Positions 8,039-16,752 of a DNA stretch of 64,000 nucleotides are shown piece after piece; the stretch's first letter is position 1; each line of letters opens with the position of its first letter. The position numbers and the translations under genes were made by a program. The notes under the pieces are model-generated. The model had not been told where the DNA came from and did no database searches. It saw only the letters and a list, made by a program, of their open reading frames with translations. The stretch is taken from positions 124,001 to 188,000 of the forward strand of contig NZ_VSMB01000001.1 in NCBI RefSeq assembly GCF_009805705.1, read 5' to 3'. This stretch comes from Ruania rhizosphaerae. GTDB lineage: Bacteria; Actinomycetota; Actinomycetes; Actinomycetales; Beutenbergiaceae.

Positions 8039-8695
8039 GTGACTAGTTCCGCTCCACGCCGACGCCCCCGCAAAGACGCATTGGCCAATCGCGACCGCAT
8101 TCTCGACCATGCCGAGCATGTGTTCGCCGCGGAGGGTCTCGACGTGAGCCTGCACCGTCTTGCCGAGGACCTGTCCCTGGGGATCGGGACGGTTTACCGC
8201 CACTTCCCCACCCGCGAGGACCTTCTCCTCGGCCTGTATCACCGGCTCCAGGAACGCGTCGATGAGGCGGGCCAGGCACTCCTCAGTATCGAGGGCGCGT
8301 ACGAACGCGTCGTCGCCTTCATCGACCAGACGGTGCAGTTCTCCCTCGATGTTCCGGTCGCCCGGACGGTCGGGGCCAGGGTGCACCGTCTCTTTCCCGA
8401 CGAGGTGCGGGTCAGCCCGACCGCGGGGGTGGTCGCGCACGCGGTCGAGGAGGCCAAGGCGGCGGGCAGGATCCGCGACGACGTCGCCGCTACCGATATC
8501 GCGTCGCTGGCCGGGATGCTCGCGGATCTGGTGTGGGTGCGAGAACCGGAGCGCTCGGTCGTGATCCCCCGGATGCGCGTGCTCGTCCTCGATGCGCTCC
8601 GGCCTCAGGGCGAACCCCGGCCGGGCCTCCCGGCAGGACCGGTCTCGATGACCGAACTCACCCGGATGGCGCACCGCAACCGGATGAGGCCCTGA
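8039..8695 (+). CDS. TetR-family transcriptional regulator
   Basis: A 218-residue repressor with an N-terminal TetR DNA-binding domain (about residues 12-60: RDRILDHAEHVFAAEG, then the HTH around LHRLAEDLSLGIGTVYRHFPTR) and a helical C-terminal ligand-binding domain. GTG start. The neighbours are unrelated (LmeA-like upstream, RCC1 surface protein downstream), so its target is unknown; an imperfect hairpin CGGAC-TTTTC-GTCCG just upstream of the next gene (8712-8726) is the only operator-like element nearby. Ligand unknown. Confidence 0.9.
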   Translation: MTSSAPRRRPRKDALANRDRILDHAEHVFAAEGLDVSLHRLAEDLSLGIGTVYRHFPTREDLLLGLYHRLQERVDEAGQALLSIEGAYERVVAFIDQTVQFSLDVPVARTVGARVHRLFPDEVRVSPTAGVVAHAVEEAKAAGRIRDDVAATDIASLAGMLADLVWVREPERSVVIPRMRVLVLDALRPQGEPRPGLPAGPVSMTELTRMAHRNRMRP

Positions 8696-8728
8696 CCCCA
8701 GTATTGTTAAACGGACTTTTCGTCCGCT

Positions 8729-10708
8729 ATGTTCGATGCCGTGACGTGGATGCGCAGGGGTGTCGTGGGAGCCGTGGTCGCGGGTGCGCTGGCGACCGGA
8801 GTGGCGGGTGCTCCGGCATCGGCCGACGAGCCGGTGGTCCCGGGCGGTTCCGCCATTGCCTTCGGGTCTAGCGGGTCCGGACAGACGGAGGTACCGGACC
8901 TGCCGCCCGGGGCGACCTACACCGCCCTCGCCGCCGGAGAGAACCACACGGTGCTGCTGCGCTCAGACGGCCAGGTGTTGGCCTTCGGGTCTAGCGGGTC
9001 CGGACAGACGGAGGTACCGGACCTGCCGCCCGGGGTGACCTACACCGACGTCGCCGGCGGCACCGACCACACGGTGCTGCTGCGCTCAGACGGCGAGGCC
9101 GTGGCCTTCGGCAGCAACAGCTACGGGCAGACGGAGGTACCGGAGCTGCCAGAGGGCGTGGTCTACACCGACGCCGCCGCGGGCTGGGGACAGACGTTGC
9201 TGCTGCGCTCAGACGGGAACGTCGAAGCCTTCGGCCACAGCGCCGCCGGAAAGACCGAGGTACCGGATCTACCACCCGGGGTGACCTACACCAGCGTCGC
9301 CGCCGGCGTCAACCACACAGTGCTGCTGCGCTCAGACGGCGAGGCCGTGGCCTTCGGCGAGGACCGCCACGGCCAGACGGAGGTACCGGAGCTGCCGGAG
9401 GGCGTGGTCTACACCGCCGCCACCGCCGGCGGCTGGCATTCGGTGCTGCTGCGCTCAGACGGGAACGTCGAAGCCTTCGGCGCCAGCACCCAGGGACGGA
9501 CCGACGTGCCGGACCTGCCACCCGGGACGACCTACACCGACGTCGCCGGTGGTGGCCTCCATACCGTGCTGCTGCGCTCAGACGGCGAGGCCGTGGCCTT
9601 CGGCAGCGACAACTTCGGGCGAACGGACGTGCCGGAGTTACCAGAGGGGATGGTCTACACCGACGTGGCGGCTGGCTACGGGCACACCGTGCTGCTGCGG
9701 TCGGCCGTAGACACCGAGGTGAGCCTAGAGGCTCCTGACTCGATCGCCGCCACCGACGCCGAGGTGGAGGTCAGCGCGAGCGTCGACGCCGCTGGTGAAG
9801 ACCAGCCCGGTGTCGCGTTCAGCGGCACGGTGCGCTTCACCATCGACGGCCAGGATCCGATCGACGTCAACGTCAACGACGAGGGAGAGGCCACCACCAC
9901 AGTCGACGGGCTCCCCACCACCGCAGGCAGCACCATCGCTGTCAGTGCCACCTACCTCGGATCCACCGACGGCGCCTATCTCGCCTCAGCTGTACCGGCC
10001 GACCACGACATCGAGATCACCGCTGGACCGGTGGATGCGATCGAGGTCTCGCCGTCGGCGGAGCAGATCGTCGCGGGAGAGTCGGTGACCTACACGGTCA
10101 ACGGGACCGACCGCTTCGGCAACGACCTCGGCGACCTGACTGACACCACCACCATCGCCCCCGGCACCAACACGGGAGCCGAGGTCGACGGCAACACCGT
10201 CACTTTCACCACCGTCGGTGCCCACACCATCACCGCCACAGTGGACTCCGACCCCGAGATCGCCACCACAGCCACCGTGGACGTCACCGCTGCACCACTG
10301 GCCGCGATCGACCTGCGCGCACCGGATGGCCTCGAGATCCGCGAGGGTGGATCCCTCACGTTCGCCGTAGATGGAACCGACGCCTACGGCAACCGGGTGG
10401 ACATCGAGAACGACGCCGTCACGCTGACCAGCGACCAGTCCAGTGACATCGTCGACGGCCTCACGGTCACCTTTCCCGAGGCGAGCCCCCACCGGATCAC
10501 GGCGACCGTCGGCAACCTCACCGACACTGTCACCGTGGAGGTCACCCCGAGCACCCCCGCACCGGCGAACCCCGAACCAAGCGCCCCCGAACTTCCAGAA
10601 ACTGGCGCAGGTGTCGGCACCCCGCTCACCGGCGCCGCACTCCTGCTGCTCCTTGGAGCGGCACTGACCATGGCGGCCCACCGCACGGCTCGCCCGCAGC
10701 ACACGTGA
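8729..10708 (+). CDS. Sortase-anchored RCC1-repeat surface protein
   Basis: A 659-residue secreted protein. A signal peptide (GVVGAVVAGALATGVAGAPASA) is followed by seven RCC1-type repeats of exactly 41 residues each (about residues 44-330), with the recurring HTVLLRSDG and AFG motifs. Two or three Ig-like/bacterial surface domains follow (about 330-610), then a Pro-rich spacer, LPETG at about 621, a hydrophobic helix and a basic tail, the standard cell-wall sorting signal. Start is ATG 8729 or 8750. No sortase gene is in the window. It probably forms a beta-propeller exposed on the wall; ligand unknown. Confidence 0.9.
   Translation: MFDAVTWMRRGVVGAVVAGALATGVAGAPASADEPVVPGGSAIAFGSSGSGQTEVPDLPPGATYTALAAGENHTVLLRSDGQVLAFGSSGSGQTEVPDLPPGVTYTDVAGGTDHTVLLRSDGEAVAFGSNSYGQTEVPELPEGVVYTDAAAGWGQTLLLRSDGNVEAFGHSAAGKTEVPDLPPGVTYTSVAAGVNHTVLLRSDGEAVAFGEDRHGQTEVPELPEGVVYTAATAGGWHSVLLRSDGNVEAFGASTQGRTDVPDLPPGTTYTDVAGGGLHTVLLRSDGEAVAFGSDNFGRTDVPELPEGMVYTDVAAGYGHTVLLRSAVDTEVSLEAPDSIAATDAEVEVSASVDAAGEDQPGVAFSGTVRFTIDGQDPIDVNVNDEGEATTTVDGLPTTAGSTIAVSATYLGSTDGAYLASAVPADHDIEITAGPVDAIEVSPSAEQIVAGESVTYTVNGTDRFGNDLGDLTDTTTIAPGTNTGAEVDGNTVTFTTVGAHTITATVDSDPEIATTATVDVTAAPLAAIDLRAPDGLEIREGGSLTFAVDGTDAYGNRVDIENDAVTLTSDQSSDIVDGLTVTFPEASPHRITATVGNLTDTVTVEVTPSTPAPANPEPSAPELPETGAGVGTPLTGAALLLLLGAALTMAAHRTARPQHT
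8858..9718 (+). repeat. Seven tandem 123-bp repeats encoding RCC1 blades
   Basis: Units begin at 8858, 8981, 9104, 9227, 9350, 9473 and 9596, all exactly 123 bp. Units 1 and 2 are nearly identical over their first 70 bp. From unit 2 on, the VPDLPPG and VPELPEG versions alternate, as expected from duplication of a 246-bp pair. Confidence 0.9.
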
Positions 10709-10737
10709 CCTGCTCCCTCGCGTGGTAGGACTGCCTG

Positions 10738-11427
10738 ATGGCAGCCCGTTTCGAAGAGCTCGACTTCCAACAGACTCCGGTCGGTGAGATCAGCCTCCGA
10801 CGGCGCTACGACCTCACGGCGAAGACCGACGTGTACGAGGTGCGCCTGGGCGAGGAGTACCTGATGTCGAGCCTGTTCACGGTCGCCGAGAAGGCACTCG
10901 CCACTCTCGCCCTCGACGCGCTCGACCGTGACGGCGCACGGGTACTGGTGGGCGGTCTCGGTCTCGGCTACACCGCGCACACAGCGCTGGCTGATCCACG
11001 CGTGGCGGACCTGACGGTGATGGACGTGGCCGAACCGGTGATCGACTGGCACCGCCGCGGCCTGTTACCCGAGACCGCCGGCCTCGCCGACGATCCCCGC
11101 AGCCGCCTGGTGCTGCGCGACTTCTTCCAGCTTGTCACCACCGAGCCCGGGACCACCTACGACGCGATCCTGCTCGATGTGGACCACACCCCGCGCCATG
11201 TGCTGCACCCGAGTCATGCCGATTTCTACACCCCGGCGGGACTGCGGCAGATGCAGCGTCACCTCACCGCGGGAGGGGTGTTCGCGCTGTGGTCGGATGA
11301 CCCACCCGATCCCCAGTTCGAGGCCGTGCTCGCGCAGGTGTTCGGCTCCACCGCGGCCGAGGTGGTCACGTTCGCCAACCCGCTCACCGGTGGTGAGTCG
11401 AGCAACACCGTGTACCTGGCCCGCTGA
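10738..11427 (+). CDS. Spermidine-synthase-like / class I methyltransferase-fold protein
   Basis: A 229-residue cytoplasmic protein with the Rossmann fold of the spermidine synthase family: VLVGGLGLGYTA (about residues 68-79), the acidic strand VMDVAEPVIDW (about 95-105) and YDAILLDVDHTP (about 139-150). The N-terminal beta-hairpin region of spermidine synthases is reduced. Enzymatic activity as an aminopropyltransferase is uncertain because the polyamine-binding region is not clearly conserved; a role as a methyltransferase-like protein is equally possible. ATG start 30 nt after the previous stop; convergent with the S9 peptidase gene. Confidence 0.72.
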   Translation: MAARFEELDFQQTPVGEISLRRRYDLTAKTDVYEVRLGEEYLMSSLFTVAEKALATLALDALDRDGARVLVGGLGLGYTAHTALADPRVADLTVMDVAEPVIDWHRRGLLPETAGLADDPRSRLVLRDFFQLVTTEPGTTYDAILLDVDHTPRHVLHPSHADFYTPAGLRQMQRHLTAGGVFALWSDDPPDPQFEAVLAQVFGSTAAEVVTFANPLTGGESSNTVYLAR

Positions 11428-11454
11428 CGGGCCGGCCGGCCTCGACCAGCGCTC

Positions 11455-13515
11455 CTACCCGAGCAACTCTGGCAGCTCCGGCGCCGCCTGCCCCAGCACA
11501 TGCTCAGCCAGGAACGCCGAGACCACCTGGTACCAGATCTTCGCGTGCTGCGGGGTAAGGATCCAGTGGTTCTCGTCCGGGAAGTACAGGAACCGGTGGA
11601 CGGTGGAGCCGTCCTCACCGGCGGGCAGTCCGGAGGAGCTGAGCAGGTCGTACCAGAGCCGCAGCCCCTCACCGATCGGCACCCGGTAGTCCTTGTCTCC
11701 GTGGATCACCAGCATGGGGGTGCGGATATCGGCGACGGCGCGGTGGGGGGAGTTCTGCTCCGCCATTTCCGGCGTCATCTCGCGGGTCCAGTAGAACGCC
11801 GCATCGGTGGTGCCACCAAAGGCGTCCAAGCCCCACAGGCTGGCGTGCGTGACGATCGCGTCGAACCGGTCGGTGTGTCCGGCAACCCAGTTGGCCATGT
11901 ATCCACCGAACGAGCCACCCATGGCGGCTGTGCGGGTCTGATCGATCTCCGGCAATGCCTCGGCAGCGTCGGTCGCAGCCATGAGGTCGGTGAACGGCGC
12001 CTGACCCCAGGCACCCCACCCACGCTGGATGAAGTCCTGCCCATACCCGGTGCTCAGGGCCGGGTCCGGCAACAGCACGGCATAGCCCTGCGCGACCAGC
12101 AGCCACGGGCACCACCGCCAGCTCCATGCGTTCCAGGACCCGAGCGGGCCACCGTGGATCCACAACAGCAGTGGAGCAGGCTCGTCCTCGCTCGCCGCGT
12201 CCGGCAGCGCCAACCAGGACCGGACGCGCGTGCCGTCCTCGGCCGTCGCCTCCACCTCGCGCAGCGTTCCGGGCAGCACCGGCCGCGGCACCGGACCGCG
12301 CAGCGCTGTCACGTCCCCGGAATCCAGATCGATGCGCACCACCTCGGCCGGGAACTCGTAGGAGGACCGCAGTGCGTAGGCGGTCCCGCCGTCCGGTGCG
12401 GCAACCACACTGGTGTACGCGGCGTCGTCGTCAGTCACCTGGGTGACCACACCCTCCAGGGTGACGTGAAAGACGGGCGAGCGGCCGCCGTCATCGGTGG
12501 CCATCAGCAGCCCGGACGAATCCGGCAGCCACACCGGTTCCCCCGGCCAGCGGTCCCACTCCGCGGCGATCCGGCGCGGCGCCGACCCGTCGATCCCGCA
12601 CACCCACAGACTCACCTCGGGCGCACGCTCGGGAGTGGTGATCGTCTCGCGGCCGTAGGCGACGAGTTGCCCGTCCGGGCTGATGCGGGGCGTCAGGAAC
12701 TCTGCCTCCGAGTCGTCCACCAGCACGGTGCGCCCGCCATCGGCCACGTCGATGCGAACGAGCTGGGTGCGTACGGCACCCCTGCCCATGGGCACCCGCC
12801 ACGTGCTCACGACGGCGGAGCCATCCGGGGCGAGATCGGCCTCAGCCTCGATGAGGTACTTCCCGGCGTCGGGGGTCAGGTCGCGCAGCTCGATCTCGTC
12901 CTGAGTGCTCGCCTCGCCGGCGAAGTACCGGGGAGCGGCGGGGCCGAGATCGTGATCCCAGTACCGCACGGGGTAATCGCTGTGCAGGATCGCGGACACC
13001 TTGTTCTCCGAGCGCGCGTCCCAGATGGCCTGCTCGGACTCGTCATCGGCGGCCGAGGGCATGGCATCGGCAGTGACGACCACCGTGCCGGCGGTACGGG
13101 CGGCCCGCACTCCGGAGACGCCACCGGGGCGGGTCGCCACCTGCCGGGCCTCCCCGCCGGCGGCCGGAAGCAGCCATAGCGCCGGCGTGACCTTGTCCTC
13201 GGATGCGCCCTCCGTGGGGCGCTTGGCGACGAACAACAGGTCGCCGTCGGAGGTGAAAGCGGCTCCGCTCTCTCCGGTGAGTCCGTGCGTCAGGCGCCGC
13301 GCCGGCTGGACACCCTCCGGATCAACTTCCCACAGTGCGGTCAGATACTTGGTGGCATCGGAGCTCAGGGTGGAGACACCGACGACGATGCTCTCACCGT
13401 CCGGTGAGAGCGTCAGCCCGCCCACACGCGGGAGGGCGATGTAGGAGTCGAGGTCGTGGAACGGGGTGGCCGGAGGGGTTGCCTCAGCCCCGGAGGTGTC
13501 GGTGGTGGTGTTCAC
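11455..13515 (-). CDS. S9-family prolyl oligopeptidase / acylaminoacyl peptidase
   Basis: A 686-residue serine peptidase with an N-terminal WD-like beta-propeller (about residues 20-400) and a C-terminal alpha/beta hydrolase domain. The nucleophile motif is GGSFGGYM with Ser at about 535, followed by HGDKDYRVP (Asp of the triad near 618) and DENHWI (His near 650). No signal peptide is apparent, so it is probably cytoplasmic and acts on short oligopeptides. GTG start without an obvious ribosome site. The call is firm for the family; substrate specificity is not predictable. Confidence 0.92.
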   Translation of the reverse strand: MNTTTDTSGAEATPPATPFHDLDSYIALPRVGGLTLSPDGESIVVGVSTLSSDATKYLTALWEVDPEGVQPARRLTHGLTGESGAAFTSDGDLLFVAKRPTEGASEDKVTPALWLLPAAGGEARQVATRPGGVSGVRAARTAGTVVVTADAMPSAADDESEQAIWDARSENKVSAILHSDYPVRYWDHDLGPAAPRYFAGEASTQDEIELRDLTPDAGKYLIEAEADLAPDGSAVVSTWRVPMGRGAVRTQLVRIDVADGGRTVLVDDSEAEFLTPRISPDGQLVAYGRETITTPERAPEVSLWVCGIDGSAPRRIAAEWDRWPGEPVWLPDSSGLLMATDDGGRSPVFHVTLEGVVTQVTDDDAAYTSVVAAPDGGTAYALRSSYEFPAEVVRIDLDSGDVTALRGPVPRPVLPGTLREVEATAEDGTRVRSWLALPDAASEDEPAPLLLWIHGGPLGSWNAWSWRWCPWLLVAQGYAVLLPDPALSTGYGQDFIQRGWGAWGQAPFTDLMAATDAAEALPEIDQTRTAAMGGSFGGYMANWVAGHTDRFDAIVTHASLWGLDAFGGTTDAAFYWTREMTPEMAEQNSPHRAVADIRTPMLVIHGDKDYRVPIGEGLRLWYDLLSSSGLPAGEDGSTVHRFLYFPDENHWILTPQHAKIWYQVVSAFLAEHVLGQAAPELPELLG

Positions 13516-13556
13516 GAGACGTTCGTATCACGCCGAACCGACAGTGGCGAGAACAA

Positions 13557-14546
13557 TCACCACGACACCCTCTCCGGCCGGCCGCGAGCACCAGCACCGG
13601 ACCGCACACCGGGCACTGTCCGGATCTGTTCGAGCCATGCATCGGTCGTGCGCGCAAAGGCCACAGGGTTGTCCCGCCGCACGAAGTGCCCGGCTCCCGC
13701 GATCGCCACCACCTCGGCGCCGCGATCGGACAGAACGCGCCGATGGTCGGGCGTCATCCCGACATCGGGGGCTGTACCGGTCACCACCAGCACCGGCGCA
13801 GATGCGGCGATTGCAGTGACGGTGTCCGGCCACGGCGCCGTCGGGATGACGTGACCGTTGCGCACGAGCAGGGCGTCGGCCTGGCGCTGGGCGCGCGCCC
13901 ATTGCCGCACCTCCCACGCCTGCCATCCAGGGTGGGAAGACGTACCGTGGGCCTCCAGCCGCTGTTGCCCCCACGTTTGATACGCGAGCAACTCACGCGC
14001 CGCTCGTGCGGCCACGAACCGGTCCTGGAATGCAGTCACCGGAAGCCGCCAGAACGGATCCTCGAGCAGTACCCCGTGCACCACGGCGGCCTGCTCGGCC
14101 GCGGCTGCGGCGATCGCCCCGCCCGCGGAGTGCCCGTAGAACACCACTTCGTCGTCGCGCCCCGCCCGGGCCAGGTATGGTCCGACGGCGTCCCTGACGT
14201 CGGCGAGCAGACGGTCACCAGGATGCAGTGGGTCGGCCGGGTCCCATCGGGGCGAGCGACCGTGTCCGCGCAGGTCTGGCACCACCACGTCCCAGCCGTG
14301 GGCAGCCCAGTTCGTCGCGAGCCGGTGCAGTGTGTCGGCACTCTCCCTCAGCCCGTGCAGCGCGACGATCGTGCCACGCCGCTCACCAGCCGACCTGGGG
14401 TGGTACTCGGTGGAGATGCCTCCCACGGGCGGACGCACTCCTCGGCGCCTGGCAACCCGAGAACGTGGTCGCACAGAGCCGGCGTCCACGTGCACCCCCG
14501 TGCGACCAGGTGCTCGCGACTGGGTCAGCGATCGCATCGCGACCAT
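13557..14546 (-). CDS. Alpha/beta hydrolase
   Basis: About 329 residues with the alpha/beta hydrolase fold: oxyanion strand VALHGLRESADT, VPDLRGHGRSP, the nucleophile elbow GHSAGG and a late GAGHFVRRD histidine. The open frame extends to 14630, but I prefer the ATG at 14546 because it precedes the conserved domain and leaves the operator-like site at 14556-14569 upstream of the gene. It is divergent from the ABC importer operon, so the shared 270-bp gap may co-regulate both. It might hydrolyse an ester on the imported sugar; that is inference. Confidence 0.8.
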   Translation of the reverse strand: MVAMRSLTQSRAPGRTGVHVDAGSVRPRSRVARRRGVRPPVGGISTEYHPRSAGERRGTIVALHGLRESADTLHRLATNWAAHGWDVVVPDLRGHGRSPRWDPADPLHPGDRLLADVRDAVGPYLARAGRDDEVVFYGHSAGGAIAAAAAEQAAVVHGVLLEDPFWRLPVTAFQDRFVAARAARELLAYQTWGQQRLEAHGTSSHPGWQAWEVRQWARAQRQADALLVRNGHVIPTAPWPDTVTAIAASAPVLVVTGTAPDVGMTPDHRRVLSDRGAEVVAIAGAGHFVRRDNPVAFARTTDAWLEQIRTVPGVRSGAGARGRPERVSW

Positions 14547-14555
14547 CCCATCCAC

Positions 14556-14569
14556 TGAAAGCGCATTCA
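14556..14569. promoter_or_regulatory. LacI-type operator candidate O1
   Basis: TGAAAGCGCATTCA is a 14-nt palindrome with one mismatched pair, in the style of LacI/CRE operators. It is matched at 12 of 14 positions, in the opposite orientation, by the site at 14667-14680. It lies 10 bp upstream of the hydrolase start. Confidence 0.55.
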
Positions 14570-14666
14570 CCAATAACACCACGTGAGCCCGCCAGACCCT
14601 GTGAACGCACCCGTATCGAGACACACGCACCTGATGCCGTCGCCATCATGCGCCGACACCCCGAAC

Positions 14667-14680
14667 GGCATGCGCTTTCA
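14667..14680. promoter_or_regulatory. LacI-type operator candidate O2
   Basis: GGCATGCGCTTTCA matches the reverse complement of O1 at 12 of 14 positions. It ends 7 bp before the -35 box of the importer promoter; the centres of O1 and O2 are 111 bp apart, compatible with looping. The LacI gene at 19422 is the likely regulator. Confidence 0.5.
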
Positions 14681-14687
14681 TTCTTTC

Positions 14688-14716
14688 TTGACATCTTTCA
14701 CCAACGGCCATAGCGT
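14688..14716 (+). promoter_or_regulatory. Promoter of the LplB/LplC/LplA importer operon
   Basis: TTGACA at 14688-14693 is separated by 17 nt from TAGCGT at 14711-14716, the best sigma-70-like promoter in the window. It drives the leader peptide at 14760 and the permease at 14816. Confidence 0.65.
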
Positions 14717-14759
14717 CTCCCCCGAGACAGCGACCACCCTTCGACGGAGAAGAGATCCC

Positions 14760-14816
14760 GTGACGCTCCCGGCACTCCCCGCGCCGCTGGCACGCATCGA
14801 CCTTCGGGCGATCTGA
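14760..14816 (+). CDS. Putative 18-residue leader peptide coupled to the importer
   Basis: A GTG-started ORF (VTLPALPAPLARIDLRAI) preceded by a GGAGAAGA ribosome site at about 14746-14753, in a different frame from the permease. Its stop overlaps the permease start as TGATG (14814-14818), so the permease, which lacks a strong site of its own, is probably translated by coupling. The peptide is rich in Leu, Pro and Ala. It could be a simple coupling cistron, or an attenuator reading codon supply. There is no known family. Confidence 0.45.
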   Translation: MTLPALPAPLARIDLRAI

Positions 14817-15796
14817 TGACCGCGCCACCGCAGACCACACCCAGGGCAGCAGCCCGGCAGTCACCGAGTTCTCGCCCGGCCAGGAACCCGCGACAACGCC
14901 GGGACTACGGTCTGGTGATCCTCGCGGCTCCTGCAGTGATCCTGCTGCTGGTGTTCGCCTACGGTCCGATGGCGGGCCTGGTCGTCGCGTTCCAGGACTT
15001 CAACGTCGCCGACGGGGTCTTCGCCTCACCCTGGGCAGGACTGGAGAACTTCCGGTTCTTCTTCACCTCGGGCGACGCGACGCGCATTATGCGCAACACG
15101 CTGCTGCTGAACGTGCTGTTCCTCAGCGCCACGCTCGCGGTCGGCGTGATGTTGGCGCTGATGCTGAACGAGATCCGGGGCAAGGTCACCAAACGGTTCT
15201 TCCAGTCGGTGATCTTCGTGCCCTATTTCGTCTCGCCGATCGTGGTCAGCATCTTCCTGCAGGCCTTCCTGGCAGGGCCGGGTGGGCGCGGCGGCCTCAT
15301 CAACGACGCCGCCGGACTCTTCGGCATACCCTCGGTGACCTGGTACACCGAACCGGGGCCGTGGCCGTGGATCCTCACTCTCGTCAAGGTGTGGCAACTC
15401 GGCGGATACATGAGCGTGATCTTTCTCGCCGCTATCACCGCCATCCCGGAGGAGGTCTACGAGGCCGGTGAGATCGACGGTGCGAGCCGGGCCCAGATGG
15501 CCTGGCGGATCACCACGCCGTTGCTCAAACCGACCGCGGCCATCCTCCTCGTGCTCGGTGTCGGCCGGATCTTCTACGGCGACTTCGCCACCATCTACGC
15601 GATCGTCGGCGACAACGGCACCCTATTCCCGACCACCGACGTGATCGACACCTACGTCTTCCGCGCGTTGCGCACCCGCGGCGACTTCGGGGTCACGGCG
15701 GCGATCGGACTCGTCCAGTCCGTCGTCGGCTTCGTGCTCGTGGTCATCGCCACGATGGTGCAGCGCCGCTACGCCAAGGAGACATCGATCCTGTGA
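14816..15796 (+). CDS. Sugar ABC transporter permease, LplB type
   Basis: A 326-residue inner-membrane permease with six predicted helices and the EAA loop near its C-terminal third (YEAGEIDGASRAQMAWRITTP, about residues 220-240), which docks the ATPase. The layout and sequence resemble LplB/YtcP permeases that import oligosaccharides. A basic, Ala/Pro-rich N-terminal tail precedes the first helix. ATG start overlaps the leader peptide stop. Partner permease at 15793 and binding protein at 16753; no ATPase gene is present, as is common for MsiK-energised importers in this phylum. Confidence 0.93.
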   Translation: MTAPPQTTPRAAARQSPSSRPARNPRQRRDYGLVILAAPAVILLLVFAYGPMAGLVVAFQDFNVADGVFASPWAGLENFRFFFTSGDATRIMRNTLLLNVLFLSATLAVGVMLALMLNEIRGKVTKRFFQSVIFVPYFVSPIVVSIFLQAFLAGPGGRGGLINDAAGLFGIPSVTWYTEPGPWPWILTLVKVWQLGGYMSVIFLAAITAIPEEVYEAGEIDGASRAQMAWRITTPLLKPTAAILLVLGVGRIFYGDFATIYAIVGDNGTLFPTTDVIDTYVFRALRTRGDFGVTAAIGLVQSVVGFVLVVIATMVQRRYAKETSIL

Positions 15797-16710
15797 CTGC
15801 CACCGTTGAACGCACAGCACCCGTGACCAGGGTGAGGCCCCCTTCTCGGCGCAAGAGCCGCCGTCTGGAGCCATTCACCATCGCCAGCTACGCGGGCGTG
15901 ATCTGCTTCGGCCTGGTCTGCGCCATCCCGTTCTGGATGGTGGTGGCCGGATCTCTGACGGCGGAGAGCGCACTCTCCCAGCGCGGATACTCCTTCTGGC
16001 CCACCCCCTTCTCCCTGGACGCCTACACCACCCTGTTCCAGGGCACCCGGGTCTGGCTCTCCTACGGCGCCACCATCTTCATCACCGGCATCGGAACAGC
16101 CATCGCGGTGGCGGCCACCTCCGGGATCGCGTGGGTCATCGCCCGCGGCCTTCCGCGCGTCAGCCGCCCGCTGGCCGTCTTCGCCTACATCCCGATGCTG
16201 TTCAACGGCGGCCTGGTGCCCATGTACATCCTCATCACTCAGGTTCTCCAGCTGCAGAACTCATGGTTCGCGGTGATCCTGCCGCTGGTGATCGCCCCGT
16301 TCCTAGTGTTCGTGCAGGTGAGCTTCTTCCGCGCGACGCCGCAGGAGATCCTCGACGCGGCCCGGATCGACGGCGCCGGTGAGCTGCGGATCTTCTTCCA
16401 GGTGGTGCTGCCGCTGTCGAAGCCGGTGATCGCCGTGATCGCCCTGTTCTACGCCGTGACCTTCTGGAACGAGTGGTTCCACGCGCTGCTGTTCCTCAGC
16501 CAGCCGGAGAAGTTCCCGCTGCAGCTGGTGCTCCAGAATCTCATCTCCTCCGTCACCAACGCCGCCGAGCTCGGCACCACGAGCGCGGCACCCGTCTACC
16601 AGATGCGACTCGCGATGACGGTCATCACGATCGGCCCGATCCTGCTCGCCTACCCGTTCGCCCAGCGGTACTTCGTCAAGGGCCTCACCCTCGGCGCCAC
16701 CAAGGGCTGA
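15793..16710 (+). CDS. Sugar ABC transporter permease, LplC type
   Basis: A 305-residue permease, second subunit of the importer. Six hydrophobic helices and the EAA motif around ILDAARIDGAGELRIFFQVVLP (about residues 185-205) are clear. It has the LplC/YtcP C-terminal signature QRYFVKGLTLGATKG. The GTG start overlaps the upstream stop as GTGA, so the two permeases are translationally coupled and likely form a heterodimer. Confidence 0.93.
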   Translation: MTATVERTAPVTRVRPPSRRKSRRLEPFTIASYAGVICFGLVCAIPFWMVVAGSLTAESALSQRGYSFWPTPFSLDAYTTLFQGTRVWLSYGATIFITGIGTAIAVAATSGIAWVIARGLPRVSRPLAVFAYIPMLFNGGLVPMYILITQVLQLQNSWFAVILPLVIAPFLVFVQVSFFRATPQEILDAARIDGAGELRIFFQVVLPLSKPVIAVIALFYAVTFWNEWFHALLFLSQPEKFPLQLVLQNLISSVTNAAELGTTSAAPVYQMRLAMTVITIGPILLAYPFAQRYFVKGLTLGATKG

Positions 16711-16752
16711 CGCGGCCCACCTGCACAGATCACACCCAACGAAGGGAACATG

